Shown here in pieces: positions 15,288-24,227 of a DNA stretch of 64,000 nucleotides (within the stretch, counting starts at the first letter, position 1; every line of letters starts with the position of its first letter). The position numbers and the translations under genes are program-made. The notes under the pieces were generated by a model. The model was not told the DNA's origin. It saw nothing but the letters and a program-made list of their open reading frames with translations, and made no database searches. Location: contig CAIYRB010000029.1 of NCBI GenBank assembly GCA_903928445.1, positions 1 to 64,000 on the forward strand. The letters are read 5' to 3'. The DNA is from an uncultured Pseudomonadota bacterium (GTDB lineage: Bacteria; Bdellovibrionota_B; Oligoflexia; Oligoflexales; CAIYRB01).

Positions 15288-15905
15288 CTAGGGCAGATCT
15301 TTATAAGTCTCAACAATCTTCGAAATCAGCCCGTACTCCAGAGCCTCCTGCGCATTCATCCAGTAATCCCGAACCGTGTCGCGCTCGACCTTCTCCAAGG
15401 GCGTGCCAGTCTCTTTTGCCAGCAGCTTGTTGATCTTCTCGCGGGTCTTCAGGATCTCCTTGGCGGTGATCTCGATATCCGAAGCTTGCCCATAGACCTG
15501 GCCTGGGATCAGCGGCTGATGGATCAGAAACTTCGCATTGGGCATCGAAAAACGACGCTCTTTCTTGGCCGCGACATTGATGACCGTGGCGATACTGGCG
15601 CATAGACCGGTGTTGATGATGGTCACGGGCGAGCTGATAAAGCGGATGGTGTCATACAGAGCATAGCCGCTGTTGACCTCGCCGCCGGGGCTGTTGAGAT
15701 ACAGGGTAATGGGCTCGCCCGGTTTATCGTGCTCAAGAGCAAGAAAGTCGGAGATGTAGCGCTTGGCCGTTTTTGAGGTGATGGCCTCGGAGATGAAAAT
15801 CTTGCGGCGCTCGAGCAGACGGACTTCGGTCACTTGGTCAAGCAGGCCTAGGTCTGCAATGCTCGCAGCTTGAATCTGCGACGACTTATCTGAAAACTGG
15901 GTCAT
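15288..15905 (-). CDS. clpP: ClpP-family serine protease subunit
   Basis: The start is the ATG at 15905 with GGGAG upstream; the longer frame has no support. The 205-residue protein shows ITLYLNSPGGEVNSGYALYD, nucleophile Ser in LCASIATVI, catalytic His in FLIHQPL and Asp in VERDTVRDYW, so the triad is intact. Residues around the Ser differ from the usual GQAASMGA, suggesting a paralogous ClpP rather than the main one. ClpP forms a tetradecamer that degrades proteins fed by ClpX or ClpA. No clp ATPase or tig gene is adjacent. It is the first host gene after the element. Confidence 0.85.
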   Translation of the reverse strand: MTQFSDKSSQIQAASIADLGLLDQVTEVRLLERRKIFISEAITSKTAKRYISDFLALEHDKPGEPITLYLNSPGGEVNSGYALYDTIRFISSPVTIINTGLCASIATVINVAAKKERRFSMPNAKFLIHQPLIPGQVYGQASDIEITAKEILKTREKINKLLAKETGTPLEKVERDTVRDYWMNAQEALEYGLISKIVETYKDLP

Positions 15906-16075
15906 GCGGTCTCCCTCTCTCTGGCGATGAGTTACAGCAGGTCGAGGATAGCTCTCACCTAGCCGAATCAAGACGTTGCCCCAAAGCCTAGCAGGTCGGA
16001 AAAGAAAAAGAAATTGCCGAACTGCGCCGCCCTTCGACGCCGTGGCAGAGGGCCAACACCCTGCCCGAACCACCC

Positions 16076-18433
16076 TCAGATCAGGCTTTGTGGGTCGACA
16101 TCGATGCGCATCCGGACATCACCCGGCTGCTTTTGAAAGGTGGCAGCAAACTGGGCCACCAGCGCCCGCAGCGGCTCCAGGTGTTCCGAGGCAAAAATCA
16201 GCTGGCGCCGATGCCGTCCCCGGATCGTTTCGATCGGCGGAATGGCCGGCCCAAGCAACCGGACCTGGCGCACCCGCTGCGGCTGCGCTTCGGCCATCTG
16301 CTCGATCCACCCTTCGATGCGGCGGGTCAGCTGATCCAGTCGGCCACGGTCTGGTCCATTAAACTCGACGGCGATCATCCGCGCAAATGGTGGGTAAGCG
16401 TGCTGCTGGCGAAAAGCGAGCTCGCGTTCGACAAAGCTCTGATAGTCGTGCTGAACGGCCGCAGTGACCACCGGGTGGTCCTCGCGCATGGTTTGGATCA
16501 AAACCCGCCCCGCATGCTCCGCACGCCCGGCCCGGCCCGCCGCCTGCACGATCAACTGGAAGGTCCGCTCTCCGGCACGAAAGTCCGGCAGCCCCAGCAG
16601 CTGGTCGACCTCGAGGATGACGATCAACGTGACATTGGGGAAATCATGACCTTTGGCCAAAATCTGCGTGCCGACGAGGATATCGATCTCGCCCTGGCGA
16701 AATGCGTTCAAGGTTTTGGGCAACATTCCCTGCGTCGTGACGGCATCGGAGTCCAGGCGGACGATCCGCGCTCCAGGCAGCGCCGAGCGCAGCCCATCCT
16801 CGGCCTTTTGACTGCCGTAGCCGATGGCGATAAAGCGCTCACCGGGGCGATCTTTGAGGATCTGATCCACCGTCACAGCATAGTCGCAGTAATGACAGCG
16901 TAGCACCGTACTACGCGCATGAAGGGTCATGCTGATGCTGCAGCTGACACACTGCACCGCCTTTTTGTCATCCACCGATAACAGGTAGTAGGCATAGCCG
17001 CGGCGATTGACCAGGACGATGGCTTGGCGTTTGTCGGCGAGATTGGCCTCAAGCGCCGCTAAAACGACTGGATCTAGGGGCACTGATTGATCTTGAGATT
17101 CAAGCGGCATAGCGCCCCTGCCGCTGCCACTAGCGGTAATCAACGTACCCTGGCGAGGAGCTTTGGGCATAGGCAACACCTCGATGCTTGGCATCGGGCG
17201 TCCCGTAACGCGCTGCGTTAGCTTCAGCAGCCTGTAACGACCGGTGCGCGCGTTCTGATAGCTTTCCAAGGACGGCGTGGCACTGCCGAGGACGACCGTC
17301 GCGCGCTCAAGCTTACCTCGCAGCACGGCGATGTCGCGGCCGTGATAGGTCAGGCCAGTCGACTGTTTATAGCTATGATCGTGCTCTTCATCGACCAGGA
17401 TCAGGGACAACCTTTGGAAGGGACCGAAGATCGCCGAACGCGGACCGATTAAGATCTTCGCCTCGCCGCTGCGGATTTTGTTCAGCTGAGCCCAGCGCTC
17501 AGGATCGCTCATCGCTGAATGCACGACGGCCACCAAGCCCGGAAAGCGCTGGGCAAAGACGCGGGTCATCTGCGGAGTCAGCGAAATCTCCGGGACCAGA
17601 ACGAGGGCCTGCCCGGTACCACCAGCTAGGGGCAGAGCTGCCGCGATCAGCCGCAAGTACACCTCGGTCTTGCCCGAGCCGGTCACACCGTGCAGGAGGT
17701 ACACCCGTCCCGCCGCAGGCGCCTCCAGGCCGGCCGCGAGAATCTCCGCCAAGACTCCAGACTGCTCAGGCGTTGGCGCTGGCGGCGGCTGGGCTTGCTG
17801 ACTCGCCACCGCTGCGGCAACAGCAGCATCAAGCGCCGCTGGATGCCGGCGCGCAGTAGCACTCGATGCTCGAGTCGACGTCACCAGGCCGGCCTTTTGC
17901 AACTTCCTAACGGTTACGGCCCGAATCTCGCTTTCTAGAGCGGAGGCGGCAATCAGGCGCGCCAGCTTGGAGCGACAAAGACTTGCCGACAGGGAGGTCT
18001 TTTTTTTGCCAAACAGCGCCAGCAAAGCCCGCGCTTCAGGCGACCCACCACCGCCGCGCGCGGCGATACCAGCGTCGCTTAACTCAAAGGTCTGTTTGAC
18101 GACTTTGCTGGACGATGCGGGCAGCATGGTCCGCAGCACCTCACCAAGCGGGTGCATATAATAGGCGCTCAACCAACGGGCGATTTCGAGCACAGTGGCA
18201 CTATAGGCGGGCTGCACATCGATCACCGAATCGATGGCCTTTAGCTCGATGCCTGGATCTACAGCCGCGGCAGAAGCCGGCCCAAGCACCACCCCGACCA
18301 CCTTGCGCTTGCCGAACGGCACCAGGACACGCTGCCCAGGACTCACCGGATCTATGGAAAGATAGGTGAAGGTTCGGTGCAGCGGGGTCGGGACCGCGAC
18401 GTCGATGTGATTTGTAACTTCATGAAATGACAT
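16076..18433 (-). CDS. priA: Primosomal replication-restart helicase PriA
   Basis: The 785-residue protein has Walker A GVTGSGKTEVYLRL, DEEH box VDEEHDHSYKQSTGL, GSATPSLES, and the C-terminal helicase motif VQAAGRAGRAEHAGRVLIQT. PriA reloads the replisome at stalled forks. The zinc-binding insert keeps CVSC and CHYC. The CPxC pair expected just after is replaced (VDQILKDRPGERF), so only part of the usual eight Cys ligands remain. No Shine-Dalgarno precedes the ATG at 18433. A TATAAT sequence lies 3 bases upstream of it (18437-18442), which would give a leaderless transcript if used. Confidence 0.93.
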   Translation of the reverse strand: MSFHEVTNHIDVAVPTPLHRTFTYLSIDPVSPGQRVLVPFGKRKVVGVVLGPASAAAVDPGIELKAIDSVIDVQPAYSATVLEIARWLSAYYMHPLGEVLRTMLPASSSKVVKQTFELSDAGIAARGGGGSPEARALLALFGKKKTSLSASLCRSKLARLIAASALESEIRAVTVRKLQKAGLVTSTRASSATARRHPAALDAAVAAAVASQQAQPPPAPTPEQSGVLAEILAAGLEAPAAGRVYLLHGVTGSGKTEVYLRLIAAALPLAGGTGQALVLVPEISLTPQMTRVFAQRFPGLVAVVHSAMSDPERWAQLNKIRSGEAKILIGPRSAIFGPFQRLSLILVDEEHDHSYKQSTGLTYHGRDIAVLRGKLERATVVLGSATPSLESYQNARTGRYRLLKLTQRVTGRPMPSIEVLPMPKAPRQGTLITASGSGRGAMPLESQDQSVPLDPVVLAALEANLADKRQAIVLVNRRGYAYYLLSVDDKKAVQCVSCSISMTLHARSTVLRCHYCDYAVTVDQILKDRPGERFIAIGYGSQKAEDGLRSALPGARIVRLDSDAVTTQGMLPKTLNAFRQGEIDILVGTQILAKGHDFPNVTLIVILEVDQLLGLPDFRAGERTFQLIVQAAGRAGRAEHAGRVLIQTMREDHPVVTAAVQHDYQSFVERELAFRQQHAYPPFARMIAVEFNGPDRGRLDQLTRRIEGWIEQMAEAQPQRVRQVRLLGPAIPPIETIRGRHRRQLIFASEHLEPLRALVAQFAATFQKQPGDVRMRIDVDPQSLI

Positions 18434-18647
18434 AATATTATACTTTGATGCGGCGTGATTCCCAGCGCTGAGTGAGCATACTCAGGCGGCGAGAGAAAGC
18501 GAGTGACATTCACGCTTGCTCGCTCGGTGGTTCTGTTGTAGCTTTCCCGGCTCGCGCAGGGGTTTCCAACGAAGCGGCACGGACCTTATTCGGACGATGC
18601 ACAGAACCCTACACAAACAGAGGCCCTTTTAGTTACTGGGAGGCTGC

Positions 18648-19097
18648 ATGGCTCCGAAGATTGGTAAGAAAAAACGCCGCCGCTTTATGCTACGCAGAAA
18701 GCGGACACTTGATCCATCGATTGCGATCGACTTCAAGAAACCCGATACGCTTAAGCGTTTCATCACCGATCGCGGCAAGATTATTCCTCGCCGCATCTCG
18801 GGCGCTACTGCAAGTCAGCAGCGTGCGATCACCACGGCGATCAAACGTGCACGCTATCTTTCCCTGCTGCCTTACGCCGTGACGCACCGTCCTGAGCGTG
18901 GCTTTGCCGGTGAAATGACGGCGGCCAACGCTGGCGGCTTCCGCGACTCTCGCGGACCGGGCGGCCCTGGTGGCGGACGCTTCGGCGATCGCGGCGGACG
19001 CGACTTTGATCGCGGTGGTCGCGACTTCGATGGCGACGGCATGGGCGACCGTGACGGCAAGGATGATGACGATTTTGGCGGCGGCCGGGAGGACTAA
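18648..19097 (+). CDS. rpsR: Ribosomal protein bS18 with long Gly/Asp/Arg-rich tail
   Basis: Residues about 20-85 carry the bS18 core: [51 protein letters not shown]. bS18 binds the 30S platform with bS6. The protein is 149 residues, about twice the normal length. The extra 65 residues repeat [18 protein letters not shown] and end in an acidic [17 protein letters not shown] precedes the ATG. The gene is followed by rpmB and a small basic protein. rpsF and rplI, frequent neighbours, are absent. The tail is probably disordered; its role is unknown. Confidence 0.95.
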   Translation: MAPKIGKKKRRRFMLRRKRTLDPSIAIDFKKPDTLKRFITDRGKIIPRRISGATASQQRAITTAIKRARYLSLLPYAVTHRPERGFAGEMTAANAGGFRDSRGPGGPGGGRFGDRGGRDFDRGGRDFDGDGMGDRDGKDDDDFGGGRED

Positions 19098-19102
19098 GGT
19101 TT

Positions 19103-19333
19103 ATGTCTAGAAAATGCTTGAGCGGTAAAGGCATCCAAACCGGACACCGCGTGTCGCACTCAAACCGTAAGACCAATCATCGCTTTCTGCCCAACCTGCA
19201 GAAGAAGCGCTTTTGGTCTGAGACTGACAAAAAATTCGTGACCCTGCGTGTCAGCACAGCAGCGATCCGGACGATCGATAAAGTCGGCCTGGATACGTTT
19301 CTGCGCCGCTGTAACACGCTGGTTGCCAGCTAA
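19103..19333 (+). CDS. rpmB: Ribosomal protein bL28
   Basis: The 76-residue sequence has the bL28 signature: MSRKCLSGKGIQTGHRVSHS, NRKTNHRFLPNLQKKRFW, and TLRVSTAAIRTIDKVGLDTF. bL28 is a 50S protein, and the length is normal. It starts 5 bases after rpsR and must be cotranscribed. A single N-terminal Cys is kept, but there is no second zinc-type CxxC pair. Confidence 0.95.
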   Translation: MSRKCLSGKGIQTGHRVSHSNRKTNHRFLPNLQKKRFWSETDKKFVTLRVSTAAIRTIDKVGLDTFLRRCNTLVAS

Positions 19334-19351
19334 ACAATAAGGTGGTGCAGC

Positions 19352-19486
19352 ATGGGTCGTGGGGATAGCCGTCGTAGTTTGTTACATCGTCGCCGTAAAG
19401 CCTGGAGGCGCAAGAAACTGCGCTTGAAGGCCAAGATTGAAGCCGGCCAAGCCGCTAAAGTCACGGTGCCAGCTAAGAAAAAGTAA
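19352..19486 (+). CDS. Small very basic protein, 44 aa, possible ribosomal bTHX-like peptide
   Basis: The frame MGRGDSRRSLLHRRRKAWRR continues Lys-rich and ends PAKKK. The MG(R/K)GD-x-R start resembles bTHX (S31), a tiny 30S protein, but the rest does not match the usual bTHX body. It is 18 bases after rpmB, has GGTGG upstream, and precedes a strong terminator, so it is the last gene of the ribosomal operon. A ribosome-associated role is likely by composition and context. Confidence 0.6.
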   Translation: MGRGDSRRSLLHRRRKAWRRKKLRLKAKIEAGQAAKVTVPAKKK

Positions 19487-19526
19487 GCCTGAGGGTAGGG
19501 TTCTGTTTAACGGAACACCGCCGACA

Positions 19527-19563
19527 AGATAGCCAGCCTCTAGGGGCTGGCTATCTTTGTTTT
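19527..19563 (+). terminator. Rho-independent terminator of the rpsR operon
   Basis: AGATAGCCAGCC (19527-19538) pairs perfectly with GGCTGGCTATCT (19545-19556), followed by TTGTTTTT. It ends the rpsR-rpmB-small-protein unit. Confidence 0.9.
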
Positions 19564-19573
19564 TGATGGGGCC

Positions 19574-20050
19574 TTAACGCGCGCGGATGACCTTCTGCCT
19601 GCCTCGCCTCTGCTTCACATGGACCAGGAGCCCTTTGCCCATCACCGTGTAGAAGCTGGCCCAGGCCAAGGCCCCCAGACTGAGGCTGGTGGTACTGTGC
19701 TGCCGTAGCCTGTTGAGCGACTTCGCCAGCAAGCCACCGCCGGCCTTTTGCGGCTGGACCTTGAACTCGCTTAAGGCAACGGCTGACGACAGGATGCAGG
19801 TCATAAAGATGTTGTTTTGTGACAGCGTGACCACGCGCTTTTCTTCCAAGGCCACGGCAAATCGCTCCATGGCGTGTTCGTCAAAGCCGAGGATCTGTCC
19901 CTGCGCCGTTTTAAAAGCCGGCAGGACAGCTTCTGGGGTGAGGCTTGCAAGGCTGATCAGCAATCTGTTGGAGGCGCTCAGTGCAGCCTCGAGCTTTTGC
20001 GCCAAGACTCTAAAGTCGGCGTATGCCGGATCGTTTTCCCACGGATTCAT
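19574..20050 (-). CDS. Hypothetical protein, 158 aa
   Basis: I place the start at the ATG at 20050, preceded by GGAGG at 5 bases. The sequence has an N-terminal helical region (DFRVLAQKLEAALSASNRLL) and a middle ALEEKRVVTLSQNNIFM. A weakly hydrophobic C-terminal helix (LSLGALAWASFYTVMGKGLL) and a basic tail RRGRQKVIRAR follow. It may be membrane associated. No family recognised. It is convergent with the ribosomal operon. Confidence 0.65.
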   Translation of the reverse strand: MNPWENDPAYADFRVLAQKLEAALSASNRLLISLASLTPEAVLPAFKTAQGQILGFDEHAMERFAVALEEKRVVTLSQNNIFMTCILSSAVALSEFKVQPQKAGGGLLAKSLNRLRQHSTTSLSLGALAWASFYTVMGKGLLVHVKQRRGRQKVIRAR

Positions 20051-20186
20051 CGCACCCTCCTGCGTCAAGCGCCCCTGAAGGGTACCAGATTTGCCTGCCG
20101 CGCATAGGCATCCTTTTCCCACTCAAGTAAATGCCTCGCTTGCCGAACAGCTTCATAGATTCAGCGATTCTGTGAAGGAGCGTGCC

Positions 20187-20810
20187 ATGGGTGCTAAAGT
20201 CACGACTAACTTGATCCAGCTAAGTGTGGCCGCACTATGCGGCTTAGTGGGGATAGGCCTTGTGCCTCTGGCGAAGGCTGAAGCCATCGCCGTGAAAGAA
20301 GCACCGGCTGACCTCCATACCTCCTCGCACCTTGGCTTTGCCGTCGCCGATCAGTCCTCGACTGGCTTCCGAGCGGTCGGTGGCTCATTGGTCTTTCTGG
20401 ATATCAGTCAAAGTTTGAGCCGCCGACTGGAGCTTGGCCTACGCAGCATCGGCGAGGGCGGTAAGACCAGTCAGCGGGAATTCTACCGCTTGGGTGCGGG
20501 ACCGCTCCTTAGCTGGCATCTGAGCAGCGACTGGATGATCCAAGGGGCATTGGCCTTGTTCAACGAGACCGGACTGGCCAGCGACGGGCAAAAAGCTTAT
20601 CAATCCAGGGGCCAAGAGCTCATGTTGGGGTGGGAAAAGAGTTGGCAGATGGCACCGCGAGTCAGTGTCGCCTGGGGTGGCTTCGTCACCTATCATCGTG
20701 GCGGCGTCGTTCCTACCGAGGCGTTCAGCAGTCCAGTGGTCGCTGCCAGTCGCGTCCTCAATGCGGGCCTCTCCCACGGCATGGAAGCGGCCCTTCGTCT
20801 AAGCCTGTGA
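20187..20810 (+). CDS. Secreted protein, probable outer-membrane beta-barrel
   Basis: The ATG at 20187 has AAGGAG 6 bases upstream. The N-terminus is a signal peptide ending near LAKAEA. The mature part alternates hydrophobic and polar residues in strand-like segments (RLELGLRSIGEG, SWHLSSDWMIQGALALF, ELMLGWEKSWQMAPRVSVAWGG quoted in parts) and ends with hydrophobic residues (ALRLSL), as barrel proteins often do. The function is unknown. Confidence 0.6.
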   Translation: MGAKVTTNLIQLSVAALCGLVGIGLVPLAKAEAIAVKEAPADLHTSSHLGFAVADQSSTGFRAVGGSLVFLDISQSLSRRLELGLRSIGEGGKTSQREFYRLGAGPLLSWHLSSDWMIQGALALFNETGLASDGQKAYQSRGQELMLGWEKSWQMAPRVSVAWGGFVTYHRGGVVPTEAFSSPVVAASRVLNAGLSHGMEAALRLSL

Positions 20811-20934
20811 ACGCGACCTTTGGCTTGACGCCCTAGGGCCTTCTTGCTAGAAGCAAACCCTTCGCCGTCGGCAGTAGGTGTGCATACTGGGTACCACCAG
20901 GGCCGGCGATTAAAGTGTATCCGAGAGGACCTCC

Positions 20935-21417
20935 GTGGCACATCATAAGTCAGCGATTAAGCGTATCCGTAGAAACAACAGCGCCAATGTCCGCAACAGC
21001 CAATACCTGTCCTCCGTACGGACGGCAGTGAAGAAGTTCCGCTTGGCTGTCATCGCCGCTGGCGAAGGCAAAGGCGAGAAAGAGCAAGTGCGGCCGCTTT
21101 TCGTGAGCGCGCAGTCGATGCTGGCCAAGGCCGCAACCAAAGGCATCCTGCACCGCAACAACGTCTCCCGCAAGATCGGCCGTCTGTCAGCGATGCTGCG
21201 TTCGGCAGAAGCAGGCGAAGTCGCCCAGGCCAACGTCAAGTCGACGAAAAAGTCGGCCGCTGTGCGTCGCGCCGAAGCAAACCAAGCCGCGACCTTAGCT
21301 GCAAGCGAAGCCGCGACGAAGACCGCCGCGAAGAAGGCCATTGCCGCGAAGAAGGTCATTCCTGGCGCTGCAGCTCCTGCTGCTGCCAAGACCACGACCA
21401 AGGCAAAGAAAAAGTAA
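20935..21417 (+). CDS. rpsT: Ribosomal protein bS20 with Ala/Lys-rich extension
   Basis: Start GTG at 20935. The first 90 residues match bS20: MAHHKSAIKRIRRNNSANVR, AVKKFRLAVIA, KGILHRNNVSRKIGRLSAML. bS20 binds 16S rRNA in the 30S body. The protein runs to 160 residues because of a 65-residue tail of Ala, Lys and Thr (KTAAKKAIAAKKVIPGAAAP), a histone-H1-like composition. It stands alone with its own double terminator. Confidence 0.95.
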   Translation: MAHHKSAIKRIRRNNSANVRNSQYLSSVRTAVKKFRLAVIAAGEGKGEKEQVRPLFVSAQSMLAKAATKGILHRNNVSRKIGRLSAMLRSAEAGEVAQANVKSTKKSAAVRRAEANQAATLAASEAATKTAAKKAIAAKKVIPGAAAPAAAKTTTKAKKK

Positions 21418-21427
21418 GCTAGTCGGC

Positions 21428-21484
21428 TAGGGAGTTCGCTCCCTAAGTCGAGTTCGACCTCAAGGCGCTATTTAGCGCCTTTTG
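21428..21484 (+). terminator. Tandem terminator hairpins after rpsT
   Basis: TAGGGAG-TTCG-CTCCCTA (21428-21445) carries a stable UUCG loop. AAGGCGCTA/TAGCGCCTT (21462-21481) follows and runs into TTTG. Both can stop rpsT transcription. Confidence 0.85.
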
Positions 21485-21508
21485 TCGTCGCCGCGGCACT
21501 GCAAAAAA

Positions 21509-22453
21509 TCAAATTTTTGCTCTGCAAGAATAGCTGCGCTTGCCGTCTACCTCGCTGCTGGTGTTGTCCACGAGGCAGGTGAGGACGCCAACGATGTTTT
21601 GACCCTCCTCTAGCGAGACCCTGGCATTCGGACCTGGCGGCGACGTTACTTTAGCATGGTCGGACACCGCCTGCTTGAGGCCGCGAGCCACCTCCGTCGC
21701 CACGCCAGCACTCATCTCGGTGATCTTTTCATCGAGCACGCCGCCGACTTGAGCCCTGACAATGCACGGAGTTCGCGGCGAAGCCTTGAGCCACTGACAG
21801 GAGACTAAGCCAGTAAGGGTGACCATTTTGGGACCGTAGGGTTTACCGCCGCGGATGCCCTCACTCAGCTCTTCGGCAGCCTTGGCGAGAAAAATCGCCT
21901 CATCCTCGGCGCGTGGTGCAGTGACTTCGCAATGCACCGAGGTGACCTTATAGGGTGGCGATTTTGTGCCGATATAGTCACAAAGTAGGTTCATTAGCAC
22001 CGCCGCCTCACCCTTCAGTTCGGGGCGGTTGGCCTGGGCAAAAATCCATAGGCTCGGAGCCAAGCTACTGGCGATAGGTTGGGTCGCTGACAGCTCCAGG
22101 CCCTCCAGCCGAACCCTAAAGGTACACGGCGCTTGGCCACCCGTGCGGCGACACTCGACCAGGCCACGCGAGGTATGCAGCTGATCCTTTGGGACTTTGA
22201 CACCAGCGTTCGTCTCGACGGTCAGCATCTTCAAGTAAAGTGCCTGCTCATCATCGCGACTAAATTGGGTTCCAGCAGCTCCCCCACTGTTAATTGCTGC
22301 TTTGCCCTCGGGGCCAGAGGCGTCAGCGCCGTCACTCGCATCAGACTCCTTTGACTCGGCAGTGGTCGAAGACGCTTCGGGCTTAGTCGTCCGACAACTC
22401 AGCGCGAAGAGGGCAGTGCCAGCAACTAGAAGGGTCCGGTAGGGAGAGGACAT
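21509..22453 (-). CDS. Lipoprotein of unknown function, 314 aa
   Basis: ATG at 22453 follows AGGAG. The signal MSSPYRTLLVAGTALFALSC ends in a lipobox-like ALSC. A Ser/Glu/Asp-rich linker follows, then two similar halves. Each has a Cys-containing segment (RGLVECRRTGGQAPCTFRVR and TGLVSCQWLKASPRTPCIVR), so the fold looks duplicated with disulfides. It ends SYSCRAKI. It is divergent from gpmI. No family recognised. Confidence 0.7.
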   Translation of the reverse strand: MSSPYRTLLVAGTALFALSCRTTKPEASSTTAESKESDASDGADASGPEGKAAINSGGAAGTQFSRDDEQALYLKMLTVETNAGVKVPKDQLHTSRGLVECRRTGGQAPCTFRVRLEGLELSATQPIASSLAPSLWIFAQANRPELKGEAAVLMNLLCDYIGTKSPPYKVTSVHCEVTAPRAEDEAIFLAKAAEELSEGIRGGKPYGPKMVTLTGLVSCQWLKASPRTPCIVRAQVGGVLDEKITEMSAGVATEVARGLKQAVSDHAKVTSPPGPNARVSLEEGQNIVGVLTCLVDNTSSEVDGKRSYSCRAKI

Positions 22454-22589
22454 GAAAGACTCCTTTGCAAACACCAGGGCCCGAGGGCACGGGGATAGAC
22501 TCGGATGGCTCCAGTATATGGTGATGTGATGGATTCAGGTATAAAGAACCACTCATCACCAGGTGAGAGCCCTTATTTTGGAGACAAAC

Positions 22590-24224
22590 ATGGTACCAGC
22601 CGAGCAAGTCCTGTGTGTGGTGATGGATGGCGTGGGCATTCGCGCTAGCCAGTTTGGCAACGCCGTCGCCTTGGCCAATGCCCCAGCCTTAAGACGACTC
22701 TGCTCGCTACCCCTGTACACGACCCTCCAAGCTCATGGTACCGCCGTGGGCTTGCCAACGGACGACGATATCGGCAACAGCGAAGTCGGTCACAACGCCA
22801 TCGGCGCCGGCCGCATCTTCGATCAGGGAGCCAAGCTGGTCAACGCTGCGATCGCCACTGGCTCGCTGTTTAACGGTCAGGCCTGGAAGGAGGTCACCGT
22901 TCCGTTAATAGAGTCCAACAAAACCCTGCACTTTATCGGGCTCCTATCGGACGGCAACGTGCATTCACATGAAAAACACCTCTATGCCATGCTGCGAGCT
23001 GCCAAATCGGCCGGAGTGAAGCATGCCCGCATCCATGCCTTGCTGGACGGACGCGACGTCAGTGCTAAATCCGCTGAGATTTATATTGGCCACCTAGAGG
23101 CGGTGATGGAAGAACTGCGCAGTAGTTCGTTTGACGTCCAGGTCGCATCCGGGGGTGGCCGCATGGCGATCACTATGGACCGCTACGATGCGGATTGGCA
23201 GATGGTCCACCGCGGCTGGCAGGCCCATGTGCTCGGCAAAGCCGAGTTCACCTTCACCAGCCTAAGCGCCGCCTTGGCCCATTTCCGTAAGGACGACAAG
23301 CTAACGGATCAAAATATCCCGGCCTTTGTGCTTACTGCGCAGGGTCAGCCCGTGGGCAGGATCCAAGACGGTGATAGCGTCATTTTCTTTAATTTTCGCG
23401 GTGACCGCGCCATCGAGATCACCCGCGCATTTACCGAAGCCGACTTTCACCACTTTGATCGCGAGCACTTCCCCTCTGTAGCATACGCCGGGATGATGCA
23501 ATACGATGGCGACTTGCACTTACCGCCGCGGTTTTTGGCCAGCCCACCGTTGATCGACCACCCGCTAAGCGAATACCTGCTCCAGCACCACATTCGCCAA
23601 TTTGCCTGCAGCGAAACCCAGAAGTTTGGCCATGTCACTTACTTTTGGAACGGTAATCGCAGTGGCTACCTCGACTCCACCATGGAGGAATACGTCGAGG
23701 TGCCCTCAGACCCGGCCGCCGAGTTTGAAGCCAAGCCACAGATGAAGGCCAAGGAGATCACCGACGTGGCTATCGACCGGATGCGTCGCAGGACCTTTGG
23801 TTTTGGCCGCATCAACCTGGCCAATGGCGACATGGTCGGCCACACCGGTAGCCTTGAGGCCACTATTAAGGCGGTCGAGGCCGTCGACCAGCAACTGGCG
23901 CGGTTGATGCTGGCTGCAGACGAAACCGGCACGACGCTGCTCGTCACTGCTGACCACGGCAATGCCGACGAAATGTTTGACGCTAAGGAAAGGGATTTTC
24001 CAAATTGGCACCCTGGCGCCACCGATCACCTACCAAAGGCTAAGACGGCGCACACTCTAGCGGAGGTGCCGCTGGCAATCTACGGCAAACATGCCGGCTC
24101 CTTTGAACTAGCCGGCACGACACCGCGTGGACTTGGCAACATCGCCAACACCGTCATCGAACTACTCGGCTTGCCCTTAAACAAGCTTTACTTGCCAAGT
24201 CTGATCCGCAAAAAAGGGTCCTGA
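22590..24224 (+). CDS. gpmI: 2,3-bisphosphoglycerate-independent phosphoglycerate mutase
   Basis: The start is the ATG at 22590, with GGAG 6 bases upstream. It has the alkaline-phosphatase fold of GpmI: VMDGVG near the N-terminus, nucleophile Ser in IGNSEVGHNAIGAGR, HALLDGRDV, VASGGGRMAITMDRYDADW, FFNFRGDRAIEITRAF, and the metal site TADHGNADEM with HT near the end. It interconverts 3- and 2-phosphoglycerate in glycolysis using two Mn ions. The length of 544 is slightly above typical. mazG follows after 3 bases. Confidence 0.95.
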   Translation: MVPAEQVLCVVMDGVGIRASQFGNAVALANAPALRRLCSLPLYTTLQAHGTAVGLPTDDDIGNSEVGHNAIGAGRIFDQGAKLVNAAIATGSLFNGQAWKEVTVPLIESNKTLHFIGLLSDGNVHSHEKHLYAMLRAAKSAGVKHARIHALLDGRDVSAKSAEIYIGHLEAVMEELRSSSFDVQVASGGGRMAITMDRYDADWQMVHRGWQAHVLGKAEFTFTSLSAALAHFRKDDKLTDQNIPAFVLTAQGQPVGRIQDGDSVIFFNFRGDRAIEITRAFTEADFHHFDREHFPSVAYAGMMQYDGDLHLPPRFLASPPLIDHPLSEYLLQHHIRQFACSETQKFGHVTYFWNGNRSGYLDSTMEEYVEVPSDPAAEFEAKPQMKAKEITDVAIDRMRRRTFGFGRINLANGDMVGHTGSLEATIKAVEAVDQQLARLMLAADETGTTLLVTADHGNADEMFDAKERDFPNWHPGATDHLPKAKTAHTLAEVPLAIYGKHAGSFELAGTTPRGLGNIANTVIELLGLPLNKLYLPSLIRKKGS

Positions 24225-24227
24225 TCC

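Noticed and set aside
18472-18882. 136-codon frame upstream of and over rpsR
   Set aside because: Overlaps the rpsR core in another frame; the ribosomal protein match is decisive.
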